A stretch of DNA of 48,058 nt from NCBI RefSeq assembly GCF_003460505.1, contig NZ_QTVG01000003.1:271482-319539 (forward strand), in the 5' to 3' direction. The notes beneath the pieces were generated by a model. That model was given only the letters and a program-made list of their open reading frames with translations. It searched no databases and had not been told where the DNA came from. A program made the position numbers and the translations under genes. The stretch's first letter is position 1. Each line of letters starts with the position of its first letter. Shown here one piece after another: positions 24,095 through 32,552 of the stretch. The DNA comes from Eubacterium sp. AF36-5BH (GTDB lineage Bacteria > Bacillota > Clostridia > Lachnospirales > Lachnospiraceae).

Positions 24095-24688
24095 CTAAAA
24101 TGCCAAATCCTCCGGCTGAATTTTATCATCTTCTCTTACTTCACGAATCACTCTGCATGGGTTTCCAGCAGCTACTACCATTGGTGGTATATCTTTTGTT
24201 ACAACACTTCCTGCACCAATTATGCTACCTTCTCCTATTGTAACTCCACCACAGATGACAGCATTGGCACCTATCCACACATCTTTTCCGATAGTAATTG
24301 GTTTTGATGTACTGATTCCCTTCGCTCTTTGCTCAGGATTAATGGAATGTCCTGCGCAGGCAATGCATACTCCCGGTGCGATGAAAGCATTGGCCCCAAT
24401 ATGTACAGGTGATGTGTCTAATATTACACAGTTGTAATTAATAACTGCCAGTCCATCTACAAAAATATTGAATCCGTAATCACAGTGAAATGATGGTTCA
24501 ATAAATGTTAAATCAGAACATTTTCCAAGTAAGTTTTTAAGAATCTCTCTACGCTTTTCAGCCTCGTCCGGTCCTGTCTGATTGTATTCAAAACATAGTT
24601 TCTGTGCTGTAGCTTTTAATGACTTTGGCACGTTTAAGTTGTTGCTATTGTAGCCTTGATTTTTTTGAATTATCTCTTTTATTTCCAT
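24095..24688 (-). CDS. Sugar O-acetyltransferase (maltose acetyltransferase type), copy 1
   Basis: A 197-aa left-handed beta-helix acetyltransferase that transfers acetyl from acetyl-CoA to a sugar hydroxyl. The hexapeptide repeats (IGANAFIAPGVCI, IGKDVWIGANAVICGGVTIG) and the end GSVVTKDIPPMVVAAGNPCR are typical of the LacA/Maa/NodL group, and the catalytic His is in CAGHSINP. The start at 24688 follows GGAGG; the frame to 24721 has no ribosome binding site. The sugar acceptor is not predictable. Confidence 0.9.
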   Translation of the reverse strand: MEIKEIIQKNQGYNSNNLNVPKSLKATAQKLCFEYNQTGPDEAEKRREILKNLLGKCSDLTFIEPSFHCDYGFNIFVDGLAVINYNCVILDTSPVHIGANAFIAPGVCIACAGHSINPEQRAKGISTSKPITIGKDVWIGANAVICGGVTIGEGSIIGAGSVVTKDIPPMVVAAGNPCRVIREVREDDKIQPEDLAF

Positions 24689-24730
24689 GTTTTTCCTCCA
24701 AATTATTCGTTGAATTTTCATGTGAGAAAT

Positions 24731-24928
24731 TTATTCTTCTGACAGTGCCAAATAGGGCCATTCATCGCCTTCATCTAAATTGTTATCTATAAGCCACTGA
24801 TCCTCTACAGATATAATCTTTGCTTCATTATCTTCATTTATTAAGGTCACCGATACTTTGGGAGCTTCGTTTGGATTTCTCTCCTCACAGCCATAGTCAC
24901 CATCAAATATATGTTTAATTTTCCACAT
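24731..24928 (-). CDS. Small acidic conserved hypothetical protein
   Basis: A 65-aa acidic protein (MWKIKHIFDGDYGCEERNPN at the start). I have seen similar short proteins in Clostridia but know no function. The ATG at 24928 is nine bases after GGAG. It lies between the two acetyltransferase genes, on the same strand and 42 bp upstream of the first, so it may be co-transcribed with it. It has a beta-rich pattern and no membrane segment. Confidence 0.65.
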   Translation of the reverse strand: MWKIKHIFDGDYGCEERNPNEAPKVSVTLINEDNEAKIISVEDQWLIDNNLDEGDEWPYLALSEE

Positions 24929-25028
24929 TTGCAATTTCTCCTAACTTGATATTCATATACATTTCGCCTACACATATATTTTCAATATATTAATATTCAT
25001 AATATTTTAATCATCTATACTGCTTAAC

Positions 25029-25619
25029 TTATGGGCGATAACCTGTTTTGTCGTCCTCAGTTATTTCACGTATGACCTTGCATGGCACACCTGCTGCAAC
25101 TACATTTGCAGGAATGTCTTTTGTGATTACACTGCCTGAACCTATAATTGTGTTGTCTCCAATAGTTACGCCCTGGTTGATGTGGACTCCGGCTCCCACC
25201 CAAACGTTATTTCCGATTTTTACTGGTTTGGCATAGCATGCACCATAAGTACGCTCCCAGGAATCTATTGCGTGATTTGAAGTATATATTCCAACTCTTG
25301 GTCCAAACAACACATTATCGCCAATTTCAATGCCACCACCATCTAACATAATGCAGTCAAAGTTGGCATAAAAATTATTTCCAATAGAAATGTTGAAGCC
25401 AAACTCACATCTGAAATTTGGTTCAAAATGAACACCTTTACCTATTGATTTCAACAACTTCTTAAGAATAGCTTCCCTTTCTTCTGATGGCTGACCGAAA
25501 CTTGCATTGTACTGGTTGGTTAAAAAAACTGTATCTTCACGCGCCTTAACCAATTCATCTGTTAAATCATTGTACATTTTTCCACTTAAAACATACTGCT
25601 TTTGTTCTTCTAAATTCAA
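25029..25619 (-). CDS. Sugar O-acetyltransferase (maltose acetyltransferase type), copy 2
   Basis: A 196-aa beta-helix acetyltransferase with the Maa N-terminal cap (EEQKQYVLSGKMYNDLTDEL), hexapeptide repeats (IGNNVWVGAGVHINQGVTIG), the catalytic His in TSNHAIDSWER and the usual end VVAAGVPCKVIREI. It is related to the gene at 24095 but clearly diverged, so it may act on another sugar. The ATG at 25619 follows AAGGAG. Confidence 0.92.
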   Translation of the reverse strand: MNLEEQKQYVLSGKMYNDLTDELVKAREDTVFLTNQYNASFGQPSEEREAILKKLLKSIGKGVHFEPNFRCEFGFNISIGNNFYANFDCIMLDGGGIEIGDNVLFGPRVGIYTSNHAIDSWERTYGACYAKPVKIGNNVWVGAGVHINQGVTIGDNTIIGSGSVITKDIPANVVAAGVPCKVIREITEDDKTGYRP

Positions 25620-25724
25620 TTTTTATCTTCTCCTTTTTCTAATTTATCCATTAACTTAAAACAATAATAAAGCGTATTATACTTGGAATAAAAAATATAA
25701 ATCCATAATATTTTTCTTTAAACT

Positions 25725-25943
25725 TTATAAAATAAAACTAAGAATATTTATTGCTAACAACGGAACAAATCCCAGTGTTAGTATCATTCCTGCCCTGTCC
25801 CACGCCTCAAAAGGTAGTATGGCATTTGGGTTTAATATTGTAGTGTTGTATGTAATGTATGGAATTGCAAAATGAACCAACAACACAATTCCTATAATAT
25901 TTAATACAATTAATAAAATTTCCAACGCTTTTCTTTTTGTCAT
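25725..25943 (-). CDS. Small two-helix membrane protein
   Basis: A 72-aa protein with two hydrophobic stretches (LEILLIVLNIIGIVLLVHF and ILTLGFVPLLAINILSFIL) joined by a loop holding PNAILPFEAWD. The function is unknown. The ATG at 25943 is preferred because AAAGGTG lies just upstream; the GTG at 25952 is part of that site. Confidence 0.55.
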   Translation of the reverse strand: MTKRKALEILLIVLNIIGIVLLVHFAIPYITYNTTILNPNAILPFEAWDRAGMILTLGFVPLLAINILSFIL

Positions 25944-26085
25944 AACGTTCACCTTTATTCATAAATTTATATTGTTATTTTGGTTTAAGTATACTGACAA
26001 ATCATTATACATTCAATGCATAATAATCGATTTTTTACATTATGCTTTTTAAGCAATCTCACCTTTTAGATTATAAATACAAGTT

Positions 26086-26117
26086 ATAAAAAAAGACAGA
26101 TTTTTTAATCTGCCTTT
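26086..26117 (-). terminator. Terminator of the XRE/beta-helix gene
   Basis: An 11-bp stem with one mismatch (26092-26102 with 26107-26117) is followed by seven T on the minus strand. It lies about 80 bp after the stop of the gene at 26199. Confidence 0.8.
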
Positions 26118-26198
26118 TCAATATTATTCTATTTTACTAATAGTCCATAAAATAAAATGTCTCCTTGAGGGACATTTTGGGACATCTTGGGGGATAAT

Positions 26199-26921
26199 TT
26201 ATTCTTTAACTTTAATATCCCCTTTAACAATATCACTATCTATTGAATTACAAACAACATTGCCTTCAACCTTGTCACATTTTATCGAGTTACAAACAAG
26301 GTTGCCCTTTATTTTATCTGCCTTAACATTTCCATTTACCTGAACCGTTTCTCCACAATTGATGTCACCTGATAAATCACCACCAACTGTTATATTTCCA
26401 CCTGCATTACACCCTCCTGAGAAATGTCCCCCAACCGTAACATTTCCATTTGAGTTACAACCACCACTTAAATGCCCGGTAATATTCACTTCTCCATTTG
26501 CATTGCATCCACCTGAAACACAACCTTCAACATATATATTGCACTGGCTTTGAACACTTTTTGCATCACCAATTATTTCAAAAGTAAACTTTTCAGTTAT
26601 TTTGTCTGTTTTTTGTAAAATTTTTCTACCTTTGCAAACCACACCACGAATAACACCATCGTCCTCCCATGGCAATTCTGTACAATATTCATTATTGACA
26701 TTTGGTTCTGATTTTCTTGAGAAAAGTTCGTCTATGTTGCAGTTAAACAGTTCTGCTAAAACCGGCAAAAATAAAATATCCGGCAATGACTTTGCATTTT
26801 CCCACTTTGAAACTGCCTGAAAAGAAACTCCCAACTTATTTGCAAGTTCCTCCTGTGTCATTTTGGATTTTTTACGATATGTTTGTATATTAGTTGCCAA
26901 AATATTGACTGTATTTTCCAT
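26199..26921 (-). CDS. XRE regulator fused to a repeat domain of bactofilin-like type
   Basis: A 240-aa protein. Residues 1-65 are a Cro/CI-type helix-turn-helix (KMTQEELANKLGVSFQAVSK). From about residue 125 to the end, short beta-strand repeats follow, such as VTVGGHFSGGCNAGGNITVG and NGNVKADKIKGNLVCNS. They resemble bactofilin or beta-helix polymers and carry regularly placed Cys. Such a repeat could make the regulator assemble into rods or bind metal; this is inference. The ATG at 26921 follows GGAGG, and a sigma-A promoter is directly upstream. Confidence 0.8.
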   Translation of the reverse strand: MENTVNILATNIQTYRKKSKMTQEELANKLGVSFQAVSKWENAKSLPDILFLPVLAELFNCNIDELFSRKSEPNVNNEYCTELPWEDDGVIRGVVCKGRKILQKTDKITEKFTFEIIGDAKSVQSQCNIYVEGCVSGGCNANGEVNITGHLSGGCNSNGNVTVGGHFSGGCNAGGNITVGGDLSGDINCGETVQVNGNVKADKIKGNLVCNSIKCDKVEGNVVCNSIDSDIVKGDIKVKE

Positions 26922-26942
26922 GTAATCACCTCCGATAATGAA

Positions 26943-26971
26943 ATTATATATAATATGGAGATGGCTTTCAA
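26943..26971 (-). promoter_or_regulatory. Promoter of the XRE/beta-helix gene
   Basis: The minus strand carries TTGAAA (26966-26971), 17 bp and TATAAT (26943-26948), about 20 bp before the ATG region. Confidence 0.75.
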
Positions 26972-27076
26972 TAAATTAAAAGTCGATATTTTTCAACTGG
27001 GGGTTGAGTGGTTGTGTGTTAATCATAATTCATATACAAACAAAAAACCCCTAAACATCAGAGCTTTTTACTACAA

Positions 27077-28213
27077 CTATTTAGAATATCCTATTGCCTC
27101 AGCAAATTTTTCTGCCATTTTTCCAGGCCAGCACCCCAGAATATAATTAACTACATCCTGTTGTTTTTCCTTTATAAATTCTTGTGTATAAGCCTCCATA
27201 TAACCAATTTGTCTATCGTTAAACTTGGCCTTTTCTGCCTCATCAGAAAGTATACTTTGATGATATTCATATTGCTTTTGCATCTGCTCTTTTAATTCTT
27301 CAAAATATTTCGCTGCATTTTCAAATCTGCCTAAAATAACCTCTGCATTAATTAGATATTTATAAATATCTCTTAAGAAACCTCTGCAATATGATTTCAA
27401 ATATTTATTTTCACCGAATACCTCTATTAGTCTAATTGCCCACTGACCAAATTCCACTGCACGCAAAGGTTTCTGCCATGAAAAAGTCTCCATTGCGTAC
27501 AAATTTTCCTTGTTAATTGCACGAACAAAATTTTGAAGATTTTTAGTTACTGCTTCATCCATTGCATCAATGCCATTCTCAAAAGCTTCCAACTGTGCCA
27601 AGATACTTTCCTGAAGTCTGTTAGAAGATACTGATGGCAGTTGTTCAATATGTTCTCTGGCATACGCATAATTTCTATCATGTATGTAAATCCACGCCAA
27701 CGCAAAATGTGCACGTTCAATCCATTCCTTATTGTTTGCAAATCTTATGGCATTGGAACCGTACTTTATAGCCAATTCCCTGTACTCAGCCCACTTGTCC
27801 TCGGCATATTTTTCCAAATCTACAAATCTGCTTAAGTTTGCAACCTGCTCTACAAAAAAGACTGAATAAATATAATTATCTGGTGCTTCATAAACTTTCT
27901 TTAACATAAACTGACATGATAAAAGTGCTGCTTCTGCCTTTCTCCCTGATTCCGTTTCTATTTTTTCTATATGTCTTTTTAGTTCTACATAAACATTGTC
28001 ATCAATTTCATTTTTCTCTAATCCAAAGAGATAATCCGTTGAAACATTAAGTGTTTTTGCCAATGGCACTACCATAGAAATATCAGGCATCCCTGTTCCG
28101 TTTTCCCATCTACTTACAGCCTGTGGTGTTACACCAATATGTAATGCCAATTCTTCCTGTGTCAAACCAATCTGCTTTCTAATTATTTTTATATTGTTTC
28201 CTATTAAATTCAT
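27077..28213 (-). CDS. XRE regulator with a long helical (TPR-like) domain
   Basis: A 378-aa protein with an N-terminal helix-turn-helix (GLTQEELALHIGVTPQAVSR, about residues 5-60) and an all-helical remainder whose paired helices (for example WIERAHFALAWIYIHDRNYA) look like tetratricopeptide repeats. Such regulators often bind a peptide or partner through the repeats. The target is unknown and no operator could be assigned. The ATG at 28213 is at the family start. It ends about 155 bp before the XRE/beta-helix gene. Confidence 0.85.
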   Translation of the reverse strand: MNLIGNNIKIIRKQIGLTQEELALHIGVTPQAVSRWENGTGMPDISMVVPLAKTLNVSTDYLFGLEKNEIDDNVYVELKRHIEKIETESGRKAEAALLSCQFMLKKVYEAPDNYIYSVFFVEQVANLSRFVDLEKYAEDKWAEYRELAIKYGSNAIRFANNKEWIERAHFALAWIYIHDRNYAYAREHIEQLPSVSSNRLQESILAQLEAFENGIDAMDEAVTKNLQNFVRAINKENLYAMETFSWQKPLRAVEFGQWAIRLIEVFGENKYLKSYCRGFLRDIYKYLINAEVILGRFENAAKYFEELKEQMQKQYEYHQSILSDEAEKAKFNDRQIGYMEAYTQEFIKEKQQDVVNYILGCWPGKMAEKFAEAIGYSK

Positions 28214-28360
28214 ATTTTATCACTACTGTCTGACAGCTTTCTCCTCATAATTTTTCGGTACCGTGACTAAAATATAACACTGAAAATTTATAATATCAAA
28301 CAATACGATATTTATGGAAAACAATTGAGCATTGAGTTTAACATATGAAATGATTTGCTG

Positions 28361-28855
28361 TTATAAATTTTCCAAATAAAGATTTGCTTCTTCTCTTGAT
28401 TTAAAAATCACAACTTCTTTGTCTTTGTATTTTTCAAGAAGCTGATATATTTCAGGAAGACTTTTATCTGAAAATTCCTGAATCCATTGTTTGAATTCTC
28501 CCTCAAATGTTTCCTCAGTTTCCACCCAAGGCATATCTTCTCTTTTTGTTCCTATTCTTGATTTTGCTCCCTCTAAGCATACTTTTGTCGGCAAATCGAA
28601 TAGTATTATCAGGTCACATTCTTTCATTCTGGCTTCCAATGTTCTTTGATAGTTTCCATCAATTATCCATTGTTTTTTAACAAGTATTTCCTTTAATTTT
28701 TTGTCAAATTCTTCTGATGAAATTGTAGTTCTGTCCGGTTTATGTTTTATCATATCTAAGTAAAACAATGGCAAACCTGTTTTGTCTCGTAATTTTCTTG
28801 CAAAGGTGCTTTTCCCTGAACCGGGACTGCCAATTATCATTATTTTGGTGTGCAT
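28361..28855 (-). CDS. P-loop nucleotide kinase, FlaR/adenylate-kinase-like
   Basis: A 164-aa P-loop protein. The Walker A is GSPGSGKST (residues 8-16), followed by PLFYLDMIKHKPDRT and WIIDGNYQRTLEARM, which are typical of the group annotated as DNA topology modulation protein FlaR. These are small nucleoside-kinase-like ATPases, and the FlaR name is historical and does not prove a role in supercoiling. It lies 23 bp downstream of the GNAT gene on the same strand. Confidence 0.8.
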   Translation of the reverse strand: MHTKIMIIGSPGSGKSTFARKLRDKTGLPLFYLDMIKHKPDRTTISSEEFDKKLKEILVKKQWIIDGNYQRTLEARMKECDLIILFDLPTKVCLEGAKSRIGTKREDMPWVETEETFEGEFKQWIQEFSDKSLPEIYQLLEKYKDKEVVIFKSREEANLYLENL

Positions 28856-28878
28856 TTTGAATCTCCCTAAAATCTAAT

Positions 28879-29301
28879 TTATTTTTTATATATTATTTTT
28901 CTCAGTGCCGGTCCACAATACTGATGTGGCACAAGTTTGAATCCCTGCTTTATGTAAAATTGTTCTTTACCTGCCTCTGCTAACAATTGTACGCTCACTC
29001 TACTTCCATCGTACATATTTCTTTCAATATACTTTAAAATAGAGTTTATTATTGCCGTTCCTATTTTCTTGCCCTGATATTCAGGTCTTACCACAATATC
29101 TACAATGGTGAAATATATGCCATAGCCCACAACTCTTCCCATACCAATTGCATTTTCATTATCATAAATCACAATTGAGTAATAAGATTTTTTGAGTGCT
29201 TTCTGTGCCTGTACCTTGCTCCAGTTATTCCATCCAACTGATTCTCTAAGGTTGTAATATGTTTCATAATCCAATTGATTTTCTTTTATTGTATATTTCA
29301 T
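28879..29301 (-). CDS. GNAT family N-acetyltransferase
   Basis: A 140-aa acetyltransferase. The acetyl-CoA pyrophosphate loop is RPEYQGKKIGTAI (near residue 74), preceded by the AIGMGRVVGYG strand and followed by the C-terminal EQFYIKQGFKLVP. The substrate is unknown. The ATG at 29301 begins MKYTIKENQLDYETYYNLRE. It shares its strand and short spacers with the kinase downstream and the hypothetical gene upstream, so the three may form one transcript. Confidence 0.88.
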   Translation of the reverse strand: MKYTIKENQLDYETYYNLRESVGWNNWSKVQAQKALKKSYYSIVIYDNENAIGMGRVVGYGIYFTIVDIVVRPEYQGKKIGTAIINSILKYIERNMYDGSRVSVQLLAEAGKEQFYIKQGFKLVPHQYCGPALRKIIYKK

Positions 29302-29317
29302 AAATGCTCCAATTTTT

Positions 29318-29866
29318 CTATTTACCAGCTAAAATATCTGCAAATTTATTTTCAAGGAAAAATCTATAATCCGGTGCCAACAAACTATTAGCAAACTCAT
29401 CTCGAATAGTTTTCTGTAACCATTCTTTTCTCTTTTTTATAAATTCATCATATCGGCAAATTGTTATTAAGCCTTCCTGTTCAGCCTTTATTACTTCATA
29501 ATATGCATCTGAAACATATTCGCAATGTTCCACTTTTGTTGGTCGATCTGAAATATATGCATTAGGAATGTGAATATTTAACTCTTTGTATGTTGATATA
29601 TTGTCGCATGAATATATATATCCTTCCACTCCACTATACGTTTCTTTCAATGCATTTGGATAATATTCTTCCAGGCACAACTTACCATCTTTATCAAATC
29701 CATACGGTCCCCATTTATGCCAGAAGCCCTCAAACTTAAAATGCTTTTCCTTACAAAATTTTTCAATAGCATTGCTTAAATACACCAATACATTCTCTCT
29801 TTTGTCTGAAAAGTAAATTAAAGGAATATTGTGATTTGATATATTTGGTTTTAAAATTTTTGTCAT
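29318..29866 (-). CDS. Conserved hypothetical protein, probably missing its true N-terminus
   Basis: The recognisable part runs from ILKPNISNHNIPLIYFSDKR through HKWGPYGFDKDG to the C-terminus. I recall a family of about 190 aa with these features and no known function. The best ribosome binding site (AAGGAG) serves an ATG at 29888 in another frame that reads MAKLWDAYDKNF, the usual start of a Nudix hydrolase, and then stops. The gene therefore seems fused by deletion behind the start of a lost Nudix gene. The ATG at 29866 is the first usable in-frame start, without a clear ribosome binding site; an open frame reaches 29926. Confidence 0.5.
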   Translation of the reverse strand: MTKILKPNISNHNIPLIYFSDKRENVLVYLSNAIEKFCKEKHFKFEGFWHKWGPYGFDKDGKLCLEEYYPNALKETYSGVEGYIYSCDNISTYKELNIHIPNAYISDRPTKVEHCEYVSDAYYEVIKAEQEGLITICRYDEFIKKRKEWLQKTIRDEFANSLLAPDYRFFLENKFADILAGK

Positions 29867-29992
29867 ATGCATCCCATAATTTAGCCATAATAATCTCCTT
29901 ACACAATACATCTTATCTCTGCACATTTTTCCATATATTTAATGTAATGAACAATATTTAAGATTACTATAAACATTCTTCAAACAATAATC

Positions 29993-30036
29993 AAGCGACT
30001 AATCCATAATCAGAATATGGATTAGTCGCTTTTTTG
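29993..30036 (+). terminator. Strong plus-strand terminator without an upstream gene
   Basis: A 16-bp stem (29993-30008 with 30016-30031) is followed by TTTTTTG on the plus strand. No plus-strand gene precedes it, so it may be left from a lost gene. Confidence 0.8.
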
Positions 30037-30166
30037 TATTCTCTTCAACATCATTAAACCTATGAATGATATCAATTATCTTCCCTGTAAATTCTTCCAC
30101 CGGTTGATTCACTCCCAATATGTAAGCATCCTGTTCTTCGCCATCAGATGCCATTATTCCTTCAAT
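29999..30166 (-). pseudogene. Remnant of an inorganic pyrophosphatase
   Basis: The frame reads IEGIMASDGEEQDAYILGVN then VEEFTGKIIDIIHRFND, the middle part of a small clostridial inorganic pyrophosphatase as I recall it. The N-terminal third is missing, a stop precedes it at about 30169, and the C-terminus runs into the terminator hairpin. The rest of the gap to 30384 holds another open minus-strand stretch of about 60 codons (EVEGKTNLWFAFPVLILQDK) that I cannot identify. Confidence 0.5.
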
Positions 30167-30308
30167 TTATCCATCTATTCTAAACTCTGCAATCTCCATG
30201 ATTTTTTCTGAATCAAGATTGATTTTATCCTGCAAAATTAAAACAGGAAAAGCAAACCATAAGTTAGTTTTGCCTTCAACCTCGATGTCGATTTCTTTTG
30301 TTAAAATG

Positions 30309-30337
30309 TTGATATTTATTTCAGAAACAGATATAAT
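30309..30337 (+). promoter_or_regulatory. Promoter of the AbiE-type operon
   Basis: TTGATA (30309-30314), 17 bp and TATAAT (30332-30337) lie about 45 bp upstream of the antitoxin start. Confidence 0.8.
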
Positions 30338-30384
30338 AACAAAAGAGAAATATGAAAATACGTTTTTGTTATTGGAGGTATGAA

Positions 30385-31026
30385 ATGTCTAATTTATATC
30401 AATACATTACGGAAAATTACAAAGAAAATGAGCCTTTTTTTCTTTCCGACATACAGATTGAAGGAATGACTGAAAATAATATTCGCCAACAGCTCAAAAA
30501 GTTAACTGATTCAGAAAAAGTAAAACGTTTTGACAAAGGTATTTATTACCTTCCCCAGCCAAGCATTTTCAAGTCTGGGGCAAGACCCACATTAGAAAGA
30601 GTTTTAGAATATAAATATCTTTGTGATAAAAGTAATCGTTGTGGTTATATCAGTGGATTATTATTTTTCAACCAGCTGGGGCTTACTACACAGGTTCCAA
30701 TGCAATATGAGATTGTAACAAACAAAGCAACAAACGAATACCGTGAAACTTTTCTGGCTAAGTCCCGTATAATTATCAGAAAGCCTAAAGTCCCTGTAAC
30801 AGAAGAAAATTATATGGCTTTACAGTTTCTTGATATGTTAAAAGATGTGGATGTCTATTCTGAAATGTCTGGAATAGCTTTGCAGAAACGTTTATATCAA
30901 TATATGCGCAAGGTAGGTTTAAGAATTTCTGATTTAGAATCTTATTTTCCATATTATCCAGACAAACTTTATAAAAATCTGGTAGAAACTAGGGTGATTT
31001 ACAATGATGTACTTACACAAGAATAA
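30385..31026 (+). CDS. AbiEi-like antitoxin of a type IV toxin-antitoxin pair
   Basis: A 213-aa protein with an N-terminal winged-helix part (LSDIQIEGMTENNIRQQLKK) and the segment GIYYLP followed by YISGLLFFNQLGL, typical of AbiEi/DUF6088-type antitoxins. It should repress its own promoter and counter the toxin encoded next. The ATG at 30385 is six bases after GGAGG. Its end overlaps the toxin gene by 23 bp, so translation is coupled. Confidence 0.8.
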   Translation: MSNLYQYITENYKENEPFFLSDIQIEGMTENNIRQQLKKLTDSEKVKRFDKGIYYLPQPSIFKSGARPTLERVLEYKYLCDKSNRCGYISGLLFFNQLGLTTQVPMQYEIVTNKATNEYRETFLAKSRIIIRKPKVPVTEENYMALQFLDMLKDVDVYSEMSGIALQKRLYQYMRKVGLRISDLESYFPYYPDKLYKNLVETRVIYNDVLTQE

Positions 31027-31912
31027 TGAACAATTTCTAAACGCAATAGAACTAGCTTACGAACAGACTGGTATAATGGCACAGGCAATAGAAAAGGACT
31101 ATTATGTCACCATGCTTCTTCGACTATTGTCCGAAAAAATGCCTTACATCGTTTTCAAAGGGGGCACTTCTTTAAGTAAATGTCATAAAGTTATACAACG
31201 CTTTTCAGAAGATATAGATATTACAATTGATACTCAAATATCACAGGGGCAAAAGAAGAAAATAAAACAGGCAATTGTTTCTTCAGCAGATGAACTGGGA
31301 ATGAATATTGAAAATCTCAATGAAACCAGAAGCCGTCGTGATTATAATCGCTATATCATCAGTTATAATTCTGTACTTCCCTTACCCAGTGTAGCCTTAA
31401 AACCTGCTGTGCTACTAGAAACTTCTTATACTGCTGTTTCTTTTCCAACAGTAATATTGCCTGTTCACAGCTATATTGGCGATATGATGAAAACAGAAGC
31501 ACCAGACTATGCTGAAGAATTTTCATTAATACCCTTTTCTATGAAAATACAAGGTATTGATCGTACTTTAGCAGACAAAATTTTTGCCATTTGTGATTAC
31601 TATTTGCAAGGTAAAAAACAAAAACATTCACGACACATATATGATATTTATAAGTTACTTCCACTTGTTCGTCTTGATGAGAATTTCAAAAATCTTGTAA
31701 ATGAAGTAAGAAGCATTAGAGCACAATCACCAATTTGTCCCTCTGCTCTTCCAGATGTAAATGTTCCACAACTACTTGAACAAATTATAACGGAAAAAGC
31801 CTACAAAAACGATTATGATACTCTAACCACTCAACTTCTAGAAGAATCTATACCTTATGAAGTTGCTATTAATGCATTGAAAGATATTGCCCAAAGTGAC
31901 ATTTTTAAATAG
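31004..31912 (+). CDS. AbiEii/AbiGii-type nucleotidyltransferase toxin
   Basis: A 302-aa nucleotidyltransferase toxin. The catalytic signature is FKGGTSLSKCHKVI followed by FSEDIDI (GGTSL then DxD, residues 47-69), with a conserved RTLADKIFAICDYY helix further on. In the AbiE system such toxins block growth of infected cells and are held in check by AbiEi. In related MenT toxins the target is tRNA. It starts inside the antitoxin gene and ends at a terminator, so the pair is a complete unit at the start of the defence island. Confidence 0.88.
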   Translation: MMYLHKNNEQFLNAIELAYEQTGIMAQAIEKDYYVTMLLRLLSEKMPYIVFKGGTSLSKCHKVIQRFSEDIDITIDTQISQGQKKKIKQAIVSSADELGMNIENLNETRSRRDYNRYIISYNSVLPLPSVALKPAVLLETSYTAVSFPTVILPVHSYIGDMMKTEAPDYAEEFSLIPFSMKIQGIDRTLADKIFAICDYYLQGKKQKHSRHIYDIYKLLPLVRLDENFKNLVNEVRSIRAQSPICPSALPDVNVPQLLEQIITEKAYKNDYDTLTTQLLEESIPYEVAINALKDIAQSDIFK

Positions 31913-31934
31913 ATTCTAAGTTAAATTCAATGAG

Positions 31935-31966
31935 AACCACCGGTTTATATCGGTGGTTTATTTTCT
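31935..31966 (+). terminator. Terminator of the AbiE-type operon
   Basis: An 8-bp perfect stem (31935-31942 with 31951-31958) is followed by a T-rich tail on the plus strand, 22 bp after the toxin stop. Confidence 0.75.
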
Positions 31967-32440
31967 TTCATCTGTAACTATATGTTCAATACCAGTATGT
32001 TCCACGCTAAGATATTCCTTTAGAAAAGTTGGAAATGCCTTATATTTATCCAAATCTTCTAGTGGAATCCAATGCATTTTCTCCCTTACTCCCTGCGTGT
32101 AACTATTGCTATTAATTTTTCTTGTTCCTCTAGGCTTCATTAAATAGTACATTGAAACTTCGTGACAATCCATTCCTTTTAAAGTTCCTTGATTTTCATC
32201 AAAAAAGTTTTCGTGAATAACAGCAAGGCGGTCGATTTCATAAGGCACACCTGTTTCTTCAAGGACTTCTCTTTTTACTGCCTGCTCAGATGTTTCTCCC
32301 ATATGAACGCCACCACCAATTGAATAGTAATAGTCATCTATTTCATTTCCTGCAAATAGCACATAACCTTCTTCAATTATAATTGCTGCTGCACGATATC
32401 TAAACCATTTGTTTTCTTTTGTAAATCCACAATCTTCCAT
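31958..32440 (-). CDS. Nudix hydrolase
   Basis: A 160-aa pyrophosphohydrolase. The Nudix box is complete: GGGVHMGETSEQAVKREVLE then ETG (about residues 42-64), holding the metal-binding Glu residues. The family usually acts on modified nucleotides or nucleotide sugars; the substrate here is not predictable. The ATG at 32440 begins MEDCGFTKENKWFRYRAAAI, a start seen in a clostridial Nudix subgroup. It ends at the AbiE terminator and is convergent with that operon. Confidence 0.9.
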   Translation of the reverse strand: MEDCGFTKENKWFRYRAAAIIIEEGYVLFAGNEIDDYYYSIGGGVHMGETSEQAVKREVLEETGVPYEIDRLAVIHENFFDENQGTLKGMDCHEVSMYYLMKPRGTRKINSNSYTQGVREKMHWIPLEDLDKYKAFPTFLKEYLSVEHTGIEHIVTDERK

Positions 32441-32552
32441 GGTTGTTACCTCCTGTAACTTTCAAAATTTGCTTTATTAATAAATAATAACTATTTTCAA
32501 TTAAATTTTTCGCAAAAAAATCTGTTATACATTTGTTTCTATTTATTCTTTA

